A stretch of DNA of 64,000 bases from positions 3,472,001 to 3,536,000 of the forward strand of contig NZ_JACBZH010000001.1 in the NCBI RefSeq assembly GCF_013407855.1, read 5' to 3'. The translations under genes were made by a program, and so were the position numbers. Below the pieces are notes generated by a model. That model was not told the origin of the DNA, ran no database searches, and saw nothing but the letters and a program-made list of their open reading frames with translations. The DNA comes from Actinopolymorpha rutila (GTDB lineage: Bacteria; Actinomycetota; Actinomycetes; Propionibacteriales; Actinopolymorphaceae). Shown here in pieces: positions 25,619 to 34,153 of the stretch (its first letter is position 1; each line of letters begins with the position of its first letter).

Positions 25619-25990
25619 ATGGCCGAGCTGACCCTGACCACCGTCAACCTCGCCACGCCGGACCCGCCCGGCCTGGCCCGCTTCTACCAGCGGCTGCTGG
25701 GCTGGGAGATCACCGCCGAGGAGCCGCACTGGGTCAAGCTGGCCGGCCCGGCCGGTGGGGTCGCGTTGTCGTTCGAGTACGACCGGGCCTACGTCCGCCC
25801 GGTGTGGCCGTCGACGCCCACCGAGCAGCAGATGATGATGCACCTGGAGATCAGGGTCGACGACCTGGCGGGCGCGGCGGCCCACGCCCGCGAGTGCGGT
25901 GCGACGTTCGCCGGCCACCAGCCCCAGGACGACGTGCGCGTGTGCCTGGATCCGGACGGGCACCCGTTCTGCCTGTGGCTCGGTGAGTGA
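25619..25990 (+). CDS. VOC family protein
   Basis: 123-residue glyoxalase-fold protein: TVNLATPDPPGLARFYQRLL at the start, then MMHLEIRVDDL and LDPDGHPFCLWL at the end, the positions of the metal ligands His and Glu in this family. ATG 25619 has GAGGAGAG about 7 nt upstream. It is 22 nt after the PLP gene and probably co-transcribed. Substrate unknown. Confidence 0.85.
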   Translation: MAELTLTTVNLATPDPPGLARFYQRLLGWEITAEEPHWVKLAGPAGGVALSFEYDRAYVRPVWPSTPTEQQMMMHLEIRVDDLAGAAAHARECGATFAGHQPQDDVRVCLDPDGHPFCLWLGE

Positions 25991-26078
25991 CCGCCGGGCG
26001 CCGACCTGTCGTCTCGGTCGTCCCTGTCGGTCCTGAACCCGTTTGCGAGGTCCGGCCGCCGGACGAGAGGATGCGCCG

Positions 26079-26585
26079 GTGACATACGAACGCCCCGACC
26101 CGCCCATGATCGCCGGCGAGCGGGAGATGCTGCGCGCCTTCCTCGACTTCCACCGCGGCACGATCGCGATGAAGTGCGAGGGCCTGTCCGACGAGGAGCT
26201 GCGCCGGCAGTCGATGCCGCCGTCCACCCTGTCCCTGCTGGGGCTGGTGCGGCACCTGGCCGAGGTCGAGCGCGCGTGGTTCCGCCGGGTGATCGACGCC
26301 GAGGACGTCCCGCTGGTCTGGTCTGACGAGGGCGACTTCCAGGTGGCCTACGACGCGAGCGGCTCCACCCGGTCGGAGGCGTTCGAGGCCTGGCAGGCCG
26401 AGGTCGAGCGTTCCCGCCGCATCGAGGCGGCGGCCGAGTCCCTCGACCTGGTGGTGCACAACCCGCGCTGGGGGGAGGACGTGTCGTTGCGCCTGGTGAT
26501 GCTGCACATGATCCACGAGTACGCCCGGCACAGCGGCCACGCCGACCTCCTCCGCGAGGGGATCGACGGAACCGTCGGCGTGTGA
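26079..26585 (+). CDS. DinB superfamily protein (DUF664-like)
   Basis: 168 residues forming a four-helix DinB bundle. Metal-ligand His residues appear in VRHLAEVERAWF and in the C-terminal MLHMIHEYARHSGHADLLRE, the signature of DUF664 proteins. Members are mycothiol- or bacillithiol-dependent transferases or of unknown activity. The GTG start has GAGAGG about 8 nt upstream. Its stop overlaps the next start as GTGA. Confidence 0.85.
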   Translation: MTYERPDPPMIAGEREMLRAFLDFHRGTIAMKCEGLSDEELRRQSMPPSTLSLLGLVRHLAEVERAWFRRVIDAEDVPLVWSDEGDFQVAYDASGSTRSEAFEAWQAEVERSRRIEAAAESLDLVVHNPRWGEDVSLRLVMLHMIHEYARHSGHADLLREGIDGTVGV

Positions 26586-27556
26586 GCGCCGACGGTCTGC
26601 CAGCTGCCATGACGATCCCCGAGGCCGAGCACAGCCTTGCGGACCTGCTGGCGCTGCTCGCGGCGGAGGATCGCGACGACCTCGACCTGGCCGGTGCGGT
26701 GTTGCGTACGGGCTGGGAAAACCTCGTGGTGGAGACCCGCGACGGCTGGATCCTGCGCTTTCCCCGTCCGGGCGTGGACTTCGAGCGGGAGCTGGCGATC
26801 CTGGCCGCGGTCGCCGGGCGGCTGCCGGTCCCGACCCCCGAGGTGGTCTGGACCGGGCGGCGGACGAGGTTCGCGGCGTACCGGAGGCTGACCGGTGCGA
26901 CGTTCGACCCGGACGGCTACGAACGCGCCTCGGTCGCCGACCGCGACCGCTTGGTGTCGTCGCTGGCGGACTTCCTGGCCGCCATGCACACCTGCCTTTC
27001 CCCTGCCCGGATCCGCGAGCTCGCCATCCCGGTGGCGTGGGGATCGTCGGGGGTCCCGGAGGCCGCGACGGGTCCGGAGGGTTCGGAAGGTCCGGAGGGT
27101 CCGGAGGGTCCGGAGGGTCCGGAGGGTCCGGTGAGCGAACGCCTCGCCGCCAACCTGCCCCGCATGCCCCGCGCGGCCTGGACGCCGGTCGAGGCTTTGA
27201 TCGAGGAGTACGCGCGCGCCTGGGAGAACGGCGGTGTCCCCGGCCCCGACGTACTTCTGCACAACGACTTCCACGACGGCAACTTCGTCCTCGACGCGCC
27301 GGTCGGAGTGCTCACCGGTGTGTGGGACTTCTCCTGTGTGGCCCGTGGCCGGCCGACCGCCGACCTGAGGTACTTCGCCGACGGGTCAGCGGATCTCCTG
27401 CACCGGCTGGCCGGCGCCTACGAACGCCGGACGGGTTGGCCGATGGACGTGCCCGCCGCGGTCGTCGCCCTGCGGGCGGAGAACGTCTGCGACCAGTTGG
27501 AGCTGGGGCATCCCGAACGCATCGCCGAACTCACGAAGGGATGGCGGACGACATGA
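26582..27556 (+). CDS. aminoglycoside phosphotransferase-family kinase with GPE repeat
   Basis: 324-residue APH-fold kinase. The N-lobe includes RTGWENLVVETRDGWILRFP; the catalytic loop is LLHNDFHDGNFVLD and the metal-binding Asp is in VWDFSC. Residues 164-184 are a collagen-like (Gly-Pro-Glu)n stretch encoded by a 9-bp tandem repeat, absent from ordinary family members. It is coupled on both sides: GTGA with the DinB gene and ATGA with the SDR gene. It may phosphorylate an antibiotic or a small metabolite. Confidence 0.82.
   Translation: MSADGLPAAMTIPEAEHSLADLLALLAAEDRDDLDLAGAVLRTGWENLVVETRDGWILRFPRPGVDFERELAILAAVAGRLPVPTPEVVWTGRRTRFAAYRRLTGATFDPDGYERASVADRDRLVSSLADFLAAMHTCLSPARIRELAIPVAWGSSGVPEAATGPEGSEGPEGPEGPEGPEGPVSERLAANLPRMPRAAWTPVEALIEEYARAWENGGVPGPDVLLHNDFHDGNFVLDAPVGVLTGVWDFSCVARGRPTADLRYFADGSADLLHRLAGAYERRTGWPMDVPAAVVALRAENVCDQLELGHPERIAELTKGWRTT
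27071..27133 (+). repeat. 9-bp tandem repeat coding Gly-Pro-Glu
   Basis: GGTCCGGAG in six units plus a seventh (GGTCCGGTG); the second unit is GGTTCGGAA. All are in frame with the kinase gene. Confidence 0.88.
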
Positions 27557-28434
27557 CCCGGGTTCTGGTCGTCGGCGGCACCGGCTACCTGGGTGCCGAG
27601 CTCGTACGCCAGGGTGTGGCCGCCGGCCACGAGGTGCTCGCCACGCACTCCACCCGTCGCGCGGCCGTCCCGGGTGTCAGCCGGGCCGCGGACCTGTCGG
27701 GCGTCGAATGGCGCGTGGTGGACATCCGCCAGAGCGCCGACGTCGCCGCCCTGGTCACCGACGTGCGGCCGGACCTCGTGCTGAACGCCGCGTACGCCAA
27801 GACCGACTGGCGCACGAACGCCGACGGTGCGGCGCACGTGGCCCTTGCCTCCGCCCGGGTCGGCGCCCGGCTGGTGCACGTGTCCAGCGACGCGGTGTTC
27901 TCCGGCGCCGCGAGCTCCTACGCCGAGGACGCCGTTCCCGACCCGCTGAACCCGTACGGCGCCGCCAAGGCGGCCGCGGAGACGGCGGTCGCCGCGATCG
28001 ACCCCTCCGCGCTGGTGGCGCGGACGTCGCTGATCCTCGGTGACGGGACCTCTGCCCACGAGGCGTTCGTGCACGCCGTCGCGACCGGTGTGGGCGAAGG
28101 CGTGTTGTTCACCGACGACGTGCGGTGCCCGGTGCACGTGGGCGACCTGGCGGCAGCTCTGCTCGAGCTCGCCGGCTCCGGCCACGCCGGAGTCGTCCAT
28201 GTCGCCGGTTCCGACCCGATCAGCAGGTACGACCTGGGACGGCTGGTGGCCGCGCGGGACGGCCTGGACCCCTCGCTGCTGCCGACCGGGCTGCGGGCGG
28301 AGCTGCCGGTTCCCGGGCCGCTCGACGTGCGGCTGGACTGCCGGCGTACGCAGGGTCTTCTTCGTACCCGACTGCGCGGTGCCCGGGAGTTCCTCGCCGG
28401 CCCGCCCGTGGACGCCGGACATCCCGGACACTGA
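27553..28434 (+). CDS. extended SDR, RmlD / dTDP-4-dehydrorhamnose reductase-like
   Basis: 293 residues. The dinucleotide-binding motif VVGGTGYLGAELV is at the N-terminus; VHVSSDAVFSG and PYGAAK (catalytic Tyr and Lys) follow, with the pattern of RmlD-type sugar-nucleotide reductases. Not surrounded by rml genes, so the substrate is open. Start ATG 27553 overlaps the kinase stop (ATGA), which puts it in the DinB-kinase-SDR operon. Confidence 0.85.
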   Translation: MTRVLVVGGTGYLGAELVRQGVAAGHEVLATHSTRRAAVPGVSRAADLSGVEWRVVDIRQSADVAALVTDVRPDLVLNAAYAKTDWRTNADGAAHVALASARVGARLVHVSSDAVFSGAASSYAEDAVPDPLNPYGAAKAAAETAVAAIDPSALVARTSLILGDGTSAHEAFVHAVATGVGEGVLFTDDVRCPVHVGDLAAALLELAGSGHAGVVHVAGSDPISRYDLGRLVAARDGLDPSLLPTGLRAELPVPGPLDVRLDCRRTQGLLRTRLRGAREFLAGPPVDAGHPGH

Positions 28435-28455
28435 CCGACCGCCCGCAAGGAGAGG

Positions 28456-29106
28456 TTGACGACGAACGTGGGAACGATCATCAGCGCCGCCGACGTGGAG
28501 ACCGTTGTGGCCTACGCCGCGGACACTCTCGGGCAGGCCGAAAGGCAGGACTGGCACGTGCCGGCCGGTGACCTGGAGTGGACCTGCTGGGAGACCATCG
28601 AGCACGTCGCGGACGACCTGTTCGCCTACGCCGCCCAGCTCGGGCCGCGCCGCCCGCCGCGCGACACCCACGTGCCGTTCGTGTGTGAGCCGCGGCGCCA
28701 GGGCGGGCCGGCCAGCACGATCTTCGCCGAGCCGGAGGGAGGCAACGCAGGTCTGGTGCAGGTGCTGGAGGCGAGCGGCGCGTTCCTGGCGGCGATGGTG
28801 AAGACGGTCCCGTCGACGGTGCGCGCGCACCACATCTTCGGGCTCGCCGACCCGGATGGTTTCGCGGCGATGGGAATCGTCGAGGTGCTGGTGCACCTTT
28901 CCGACGTGACCGCGGGGCTGGGGCTGACCTGGCAGCCCGACCCGGACCTGTGTGCGCGCGTCCTGACCAGGTTGTTCCCCGACGTGGATCATGGCGACGA
29001 TCCGTGGGCGGCGCTGCTGTGGGCGACGGGGCGGATTTCCCTGCCGGGCAAGGCGAAACTCGACCGCTGGCGGTGGTACGCCGCACCGGCCCAGGACACC
29101 CGCTGA
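28456..29106 (+). CDS. DinB/maleylpyruvate isomerase-like protein
   Basis: 216 residues resembling mycothiol-dependent maleylpyruvate isomerase N-terminal (DinB-like) domains: ETIEHVADDLFAYA early and VLVHLSDVTAGLG later, each with a His that could hold metal. The C-terminal third has LLWATGRISLPGKAKLDRWRW. Start is TTG 28456 directly after AAGGAGAGG, or GTG 28468; neither spacing is ideal. It is 21 nt after the SDR gene and probably the last gene of that operon. Confidence 0.75.
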   Translation: MTTNVGTIISAADVETVVAYAADTLGQAERQDWHVPAGDLEWTCWETIEHVADDLFAYAAQLGPRRPPRDTHVPFVCEPRRQGGPASTIFAEPEGGNAGLVQVLEASGAFLAAMVKTVPSTVRAHHIFGLADPDGFAAMGIVEVLVHLSDVTAGLGLTWQPDPDLCARVLTRLFPDVDHGDDPWAALLWATGRISLPGKAKLDRWRWYAAPAQDTR

Positions 29107-29118
29107 CGCCGCGTCGGG

Positions 29119-30363
29119 CTACCCCGGGAGATCCCGCGGCCGGATCCCGGCGCCCAGCGCGGCGGCAGCCGTGGCGACGAGGAAGGCGCCGGGCAGCGTG
29201 ACAGCGTCGGCGACGGCGCCGAGAACGGGTGCGCCGACCGCCTGACCGAGGGCGAGGAGCAGGAACGCCGCACCGACGCCGACCACGGGCCGACGGGGAA
29301 GGACGCGCGCACCCCAGAGCAGCAGCAGCCCGGTGAGCGCGATGTAGACCGCGCCGAAGGCGGCGCCGGCCGCGACGGCGACGACGGCACTGCTCGCGGC
29401 CAGGGCCAGCACGGCCGTGGCCCCACCCAGCGCCAGCATCCCGATGGTCCAGCACCGCGCCGGTCCGGCCCGGGTGGTGAGGTCGCCGGCGAAGGCGCCG
29501 AGGAGCCCGGCGGCACCCAGGGCGATCCACATGGTCACGCCGGTGAGGGTGCTGTTGCCGGCGGCAGTGACGAGGTCGCGGCCGAAGGTCCAGGTCGCCG
29601 CACTGGCCAGCCCCATCGAGAAGGCCGCGACGAGCAGGCGCCAGCCGCCCCGGGGGACGCGGGCCCTCACTCCGAGCGAGTCGCCTCGGTCGCCGTCCGG
29701 CGCGGGCGAGTCACTGGCGAGTCCGGAACGCCGCGGCACGGTGAACCAGACCCACAGCGTGACCACGAGCGAGGCGGCGGAGAACGCCGCCCAGGCCCAG
29801 CGCCAGCTCCCGGCGAGGAGCAGCGCGACCGGTCCGGACACGAGCACCCCGAGGCCGGTGCCCGCGTTGACCACGGTCTGCAGCCGGGGTTCCAGGCGCG
29901 GCGGCATGAACCGGGCGACGGCCTCGGCCATGGGAGGCGAGGCCAGCCCGGTGCTCGACCCGGCGAGAACCACGCCGAGGGCGAGCACGAAAGGCCCGGG
30001 TGCCGCGGCGATGACCGCCGTCCCGGCCGTCGCGCACGCGCCGGCCGCGGCGGCGACGGGACGCGCGCCCCACCGTGAGGTGGCGGCGGTGGCGACCACG
30101 ATGGCCACGCAGTAGCCGGCGTAGCTGCCGGCCGCCACCGTTCCGGCCGTGGCGGCGTCGAGGTGGAACTCGGCACGAAACGTCGGGACGAACAGACCGT
30201 ACGCGAACCGCGCCAGGCCGTAGCAGGCCGCGATCAGCGACATGCCGGCAGCGGCCAGGCCGACCGCGCTTGCGTGCCGGGGAGCAGCACTGTCCGTACC
30301 GGTCCGGTGCCGCTGCCGATCCGCCGCCGTCACCGGCCCGACCGTGGGTTGCCCCTGTCGCAT
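29119..30363 (-). CDS. MFS transporter (YbfB/YjiJ-like)
   Basis: 414-residue membrane permease with about twelve helices. The first helix region, IAACYGLARFAYGLFVPTFR, matches YbfB/YjiJ-type MFS proteins. Start at ATG 30363 with GAGGAG 7 nt before it. Upstream lie two copies of a palindromic operator, so a TetR-type repressor elsewhere in the genome probably controls it. Convergent with the DinB-like gene by 12 nt. Confidence 0.85.
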   Translation of the reverse strand: MRQGQPTVGPVTAADRQRHRTGTDSAAPRHASAVGLAAAGMSLIAACYGLARFAYGLFVPTFRAEFHLDAATAGTVAAGSYAGYCVAIVVATAATSRWGARPVAAAAGACATAGTAVIAAAPGPFVLALGVVLAGSSTGLASPPMAEAVARFMPPRLEPRLQTVVNAGTGLGVLVSGPVALLLAGSWRWAWAAFSAASLVVTLWVWFTVPRRSGLASDSPAPDGDRGDSLGVRARVPRGGWRLLVAAFSMGLASAATWTFGRDLVTAAGNSTLTGVTMWIALGAAGLLGAFAGDLTTRAGPARCWTIGMLALGGATAVLALAASSAVVAVAAGAAFGAVYIALTGLLLLWGARVLPRRPVVGVGAAFLLLALGQAVGAPVLGAVADAVTLPGAFLVATAAAALGAGIRPRDLPG

Positions 30364-30376
30364 GCGCCGCTCCTCG

Positions 30377-30394
30377 GTATACCGATCGGTTTAC
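30377..30394. promoter_or_regulatory. palindromic operator, site 1
   Basis: GTATACCGATCGGTTTAC, a dyad centred on CCGATCGG, 14 nt upstream of the MFS start and between it and the ribosome binding region. Confidence 0.6.
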
Positions 30395-30420
30395 CCAGTG
30401 AGGCTATCAGGCGATTAGCC

Positions 30421-30436
30421 ATACCGGTCGGTTTAG
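30421..30436. promoter_or_regulatory. palindromic operator, site 2
   Basis: ATACCGGTCGGTTTAG, nearly identical to site 1 and 42 bp away, which is four helical turns; it overlaps the stop of the AlkZ-like gene. Confidence 0.6.
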
Positions 30437-31422
30437 TCGAGGAACTCCACCCGCATCGAGGCGTTCGGTACGGGCATGGTCAGCGCCTCGGCGGCCACCG
30501 CGTCCCGCACCGACGGCGGGAGCGCGCGGTCCAGGCCGATCTCCACCCGGCCGCCGCGCCGGCCCCACTGTCCGGCCAGCTCACCGTCGACCAGCACGCC
30601 GTTGGGGTGGTACCAGTCGTACGACGTCGTCTTGCGGCGCGCCGCCGGACCGACGAACAGTCCCGCCCGGTCCGCGCCGAGTAGTCCCAGGTCCTCCGTG
30701 GGCAGCAACCGCACCCCGCGTACCTCCCCCGCCTGGCGTGCCGCCTGTTCGTCCGCGGCCAGGATCCACGCCGGTTGCCCCTCGAAGTCGACCGGAAGCA
30801 GCTCGCCGGACAGCTGCTGCCACACCTGCCGGGCACCTCGCGGGTGCATTCCCGCCCACCACGCGAACGTCCGCGGCGTCGTCGGTCCGAACGCGTGCAG
30901 GTGCCGCCGGGCGAGCTCGGCCCGAGCCGCCGCCGGATCGATGTCCGGCGCGGGGATCTCCCGGACCGTGAGCGACCGGGTGTCCCACCGGACGGCGAGC
31001 CGGCCGCCGGCCGCGCCCACGCGCACCAGCTGACCCTGGTCCCGAGAGAACCGGGTCGCGCGTACCGCCTCCCCCGCCAGCATCCGGCAGGCCAGGTCCG
31101 CCGCCTCGTCGACCTCCCGCCGGACGGCCGGATCGTCGGGCAGCCGCCCGACGGTGAACACGCCGAAGTCCTCGGCCGGCAGGACGTGGACCGCCAGCCG
31201 CGGGCTGTAGGTCTGCAGCAACCCGTCGGCCTCCCACGCGGTCGGTTCGCAGGCGTCGACCCGGGCGTGCAGGGACAGCAGTGCCGCCCGCGGGGCGGAG
31301 TCCTGCAGACCACACCAGGCGGCCTCGACGTAGCTGCCCGCGGGCAGCCGCTCGACCAGGTGGTGCGCCCTCAGCCGGTGGGCCACCGCCTGGGCACGGG
31401 TGACCCGAAGGGCGGCGGTCAC
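30433..31422 (-). CDS. winged-helix DNA-binding protein, AlkZ-like
   Basis: 329 residues of the HTH_42/AlkZ family (winged-helix DNA glycosylases that unhook interstrand crosslinks). N-terminus LRVTRAQAVAHRLRAHHL, then VEAAWCGLQDS, the Gln-bearing motif position of this family, and a C-terminal region with YDWYHPNGVLVDGELAG. Start GTG 31422 has GGAG 9 nt upstream. DNA glycosylase activity is inferred from family membership, not proven. It shares its 3' flank with the MFS operator. Confidence 0.78.
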   Translation of the reverse strand: MTAALRVTRAQAVAHRLRAHHLVERLPAGSYVEAAWCGLQDSAPRAALLSLHARVDACEPTAWEADGLLQTYSPRLAVHVLPAEDFGVFTVGRLPDDPAVRREVDEAADLACRMLAGEAVRATRFSRDQGQLVRVGAAGGRLAVRWDTRSLTVREIPAPDIDPAAARAELARRHLHAFGPTTPRTFAWWAGMHPRGARQVWQQLSGELLPVDFEGQPAWILAADEQAARQAGEVRGVRLLPTEDLGLLGADRAGLFVGPAARRKTTSYDWYHPNGVLVDGELAGQWGRRGGRVEIGLDRALPPSVRDAVAAEALTMPVPNASMRVEFLD

Positions 31423-31528
31423 GAGTCGTACTCCGTTCGCCTGCGCATGTGCCTGACCGTACGACCCGTGCAGGACAGCTCCGGTCCCCCACGTCCGCTC
31501 GGTGGGACCGAATCCACACGGTGCCGAT

Positions 31529-31552
31529 CCGGTGCGTGGTCCGGTGCGTGGT
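31529..31552. repeat. 12-bp tandem repeat upstream of the YbaK gene
   Basis: CCGGTGCGTGGT twice without a gap, followed by two degenerate units to about 31575. Confidence 0.7.
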
Positions 31553-31612
31553 CGGTGCCTGGTCCGTGCCCGGTGCGGAGCATCCAGCGCCGGTGACGGC
31601 ACAATGAGGGCG

Positions 31613-32176
31613 ATGAGCACCTCTTCCACGTTCGGCACGCTGAAGGCCGTGCCCGCGCTCGACCGGACCGACCTGCTGGCCTCTCCGGTCACCGCCGCGA
31701 TCCGCGGGTGGGACCACCCCGGCACTCCCGCCGAGGAGTTCCAGGTCGCCGAGATCGATCCCGAGCTGGCCGACACGGCGGCGTTCTGCGCGGCGTACGA
31801 CGTGGCGCTGGACGCCTCCGCCAACTGCGTGATCATCGCCGGCAAGCGAGGGGGCGAGACCCGCTACGCCGCGTGCATGGTCCTCGCCACCACCCGGGCC
31901 GACGTCAACGGCGTGGTCCGGCGGCGCCTGGACGCGCGCAAGGCGTCGTTCGCGCCGATGGACGACGCGGTCGCCCGCACCGGCATGGAGTACGGCGGGA
32001 TCACCGCGTTCGGCCTGCCCGCCGACTGGCCGGTGCTCGTGGACCGGCGGGTGGCCGAGTCTGCGGGCGTCATCGTGGGCAGCGGCCTGCGCCGGTCGAA
32101 GCTGCTGGTGCCGGGCCGGGCGCTTTCGGAGCTACCCGCCGCGGAGGTGCTGGACGACCTCGGGCTGCCAACCTGA
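31613..32176 (+). CDS. YbaK/EbsC-type aminoacyl-tRNA deacylase
   Basis: 187 residues with the YbaK fold: VIIAGKRGGETRYAACMVLA contains the conserved Lys, and EYGGITAFGLP the Gly-rich loop. These enzymes clear mischarged tRNA (Cys-tRNAPro and the like). ATG 31613 is 7 nt after CACAAT, likely leaderless; an in-frame ATG 31604 would lie inside that box. It stands alone, divergent from the AlkZ-like gene. Confidence 0.85.
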   Translation: MSTSSTFGTLKAVPALDRTDLLASPVTAAIRGWDHPGTPAEEFQVAEIDPELADTAAFCAAYDVALDASANCVIIAGKRGGETRYAACMVLATTRADVNGVVRRRLDARKASFAPMDDAVARTGMEYGGITAFGLPADWPVLVDRRVAESAGVIVGSGLRRSKLLVPGRALSELPAAEVLDDLGLPT

Positions 32177-32233
32177 GCTTGCGTGCCCCGGGCTTTCCAC
32201 CGCCACGAGGCGACGAACCTCCGACGGAGGCGG

Positions 32234-33262
32234 TCAGCCGGAGCTCGGTCGGTTGCCGAACCAGCCGTTCACCTTGTCGCGTACGCCGTCGACCGCGCCG
32301 CCCAGGTCGGCGAAGATCTTCGCCAGCGGGTCCTGCGAACGGGCGAAGGCCTCGCGGTAGGAGTCGGCCGCCCGGCGGGCCTCGTCGCTCATCCTGGCGT
32401 TGGCATCGTCCTCGCGCCGGGGGTAGTCGCCGTCGAGGATGCGGCGGTAGTCACCGTGGTCCACCCAGTGCCGCAGCTCGGCCGCGCGGACGGCGAGGAA
32501 CGGGTGGCTGCGGGCCTCCAGCAGCAGCAGTTTGAGGACGCTGTCGCGCAGGTCGCCGCTGGCGTCGTACTCCGCCGCCTGGGCGAGGAACGCGGTGGCG
32601 TCGACGTCTTCCAGGTGGCCGCCGGAGGCGAGCTTCATGTGGGTACGCAGCGCGGCGGCCGGGTCCTGGCAGGCCAGCAGGCCGGCCCGGTCCCCTGACA
32701 ACTCCGCCTTGCGCGACCACTCCATCAGGGCCGCGATGATGGCCCGCAGGCCGAGGACGCCGAGCGGCATCCAGGCGATCGCACCGCTGAGGCGGATCAG
32801 GAACACCAGCACCGACTGGTAGAGCGCGTGGCCGCTCTGGGCGTGCCCCAGCTCGTGGCCGAGGACGAACCGCAGCTCCTCTTCGTCCAGCAGGTCGATC
32901 AGCCCGCTGTTGACCACGATGAACGGTTTGTCCAGTCCGATGCACATGGCGTTGGGCATCGGCCCGGTCATGACGTACAGCTCCGGGAGCTCCCGCACGT
33001 CGAGCGTGGCGGCGGCCTCGGCGTACAGCCGGTGCACCTTGGGGAACTGACGGTCCCCCGCGCGCACCGCCGAGCCGAGGAAGATCAACCGGAGCGCGCG
33101 TTCGTTGATCAGCCCGGACAGCTTGCGGAGCACGACGTCGAAGCCCTTGAGCTGGCGTACGGCGACCAGGGCGCCGCGGTCGGCGGGATGCTCCCACGCG
33201 CGCGAGCTGACGCCGGTGAGCGTGAGCCGTGACCGGGCCGGCCGGTCCTCGATGTCCGTCAT
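32234..33262 (-). CDS. M48 family zinc metallopeptidase
   Basis: 342 residues. HELGH (about residue 137) is the zinc-binding HEXXH, and KAELSGDRAG gives the third ligand Glu. Two hydrophobic segments lie between them (about 150-190), as in HtpX-like membrane proteases. The start ATG has GGGGAG 7 nt upstream. The C-terminal part, SREAFARSQDPLAKIF-like and charged, is family-specific. Probably involved in membrane protein quality control. Confidence 0.88.
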   Translation of the reverse strand: MTDIEDRPARSRLTLTGVSSRAWEHPADRGALVAVRQLKGFDVVLRKLSGLINERALRLIFLGSAVRAGDRQFPKVHRLYAEAAATLDVRELPELYVMTGPMPNAMCIGLDKPFIVVNSGLIDLLDEEELRFVLGHELGHAQSGHALYQSVLVFLIRLSGAIAWMPLGVLGLRAIIAALMEWSRKAELSGDRAGLLACQDPAAALRTHMKLASGGHLEDVDATAFLAQAAEYDASGDLRDSVLKLLLLEARSHPFLAVRAAELRHWVDHGDYRRILDGDYPRREDDANARMSDEARRAADSYREAFARSQDPLAKIFADLGGAVDGVRDKVNGWFGNRPSSG

Positions 33263-33391
33263 GACCGCTCCCCCATTCGCTGGACACTCGCCCCGAACGC
33301 TATCGGGTTCGGGTGCGTCCCGGAACCCAACGACAACGGCGGGTCGGCCCGTGCCGTCACGGGCCGACCCTGTGCCGGCACGGGCCCGGCG

Positions 33392-34153
33392 CTACCGGCG
33401 CAGCAGCATGACGATCGCGATCACGCCGACGGTGACGATCACTCCGCGCAGCAACATCGGGGGCAGTCTGCGGCCCACCCGGGCGCCGAACAGGCCGCCG
33501 AGGACCGAGCCGACGGCGATCAGGATGGCGGGCACCCAGGCCACGTGCGCGACCACGATGAAGACGACCGCCGCGACGGCGTTGGCGAGGCCGGCGAGGA
33601 CGTTCTTGGCGGCGTTTGCCCGCTGCAGCGCCTCGTCCAGCCCGATCCCGAGGATCGCCATCAGAATCACGCCCTGGGCGGCGCCGAAGTAGCCGCCGTA
33701 GACGCCGGTCAGGTAGACCATCACCATCAGCAGCCAGCCGCCGTGGTGCCGGTGCACGGGTTCCTTGCGGCGGTCGGCGAGCCATCGTGACAGCCACGGC
33801 TGCAGGATCACCAGCAGGACGCCGAGGCCCACCAGGACCGGGACGATCATGTCGAACGCGCTCGACGGGAGCGTGAGCAGCAGGATCGCGCCGGTGACCG
33901 CGCCGAGCAGGGACATCGAGCCCAGCCGGATCAGCCGGGTGCGCTGTCCCCTGAGCTCGGCGCGGTAGCCCCAGGCGGCCGCGGCCGACCCGGGGGCGAG
34001 CCCGATCGTGTTGGAGACGTTGGCGGTGACCGGCGGGATCCCGAACGCGATCAGGGTCGGGAACGTGATCAGGGTTCCCGACCCGACGATGGCGTTGATC
34101 GTGCCGGCCGCCGCCCCCGCGAGGAAGACGGCGAGGTATCCGAGTTCACTCAC
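33392..34153 (-). CDS. TSUP family transporter (TauE/SafE)
   Basis: 253 residues, eight hydrophobic segments. The first repeat NAIVGSGTLITFPTLIAFG with a paired ANVSNTIGL, and the second with AQGVILMAILGIGL, mark the TauE/SafE family (sulfite, sulfoacetate or related anion export). The GTG start overlaps the stop of the SPFH gene (GTGA), so it is translationally coupled as the third gene of the NfeD-SPFH-TSUP operon. Confidence 0.87.
   Translation of the reverse strand: MSELGYLAVFLAGAAAGTINAIVGSGTLITFPTLIAFGIPPVTANVSNTIGLAPGSAAAAWGYRAELRGQRTRLIRLGSMSLLGAVTGAILLLTLPSSAFDMIVPVLVGLGVLLVILQPWLSRWLADRRKEPVHRHHGGWLLMVMVYLTGVYGGYFGAAQGVILMAILGIGLDEALQRANAAKNVLAGLANAVAAVVFIVVAHVAWVPAILIAVGSVLGGLFGARVGRRLPPMLLRGVIVTVGVIAIVMLLRR

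Noticed and set aside
22744..25656. A 970-codon open frame on the minus strand across sigma, DoxX and PLP genes
   Set aside because: It is antisense to three genes with clear motifs, is His/Arg/Gly-rich without any fold, and is typical of the open reverse frames of 70% GC DNA.
31425..31612. Small ORFs between the AlkZ-like and YbaK genes
   Set aside because: They depend on the tandem repeat and show no start context or protein-like composition.
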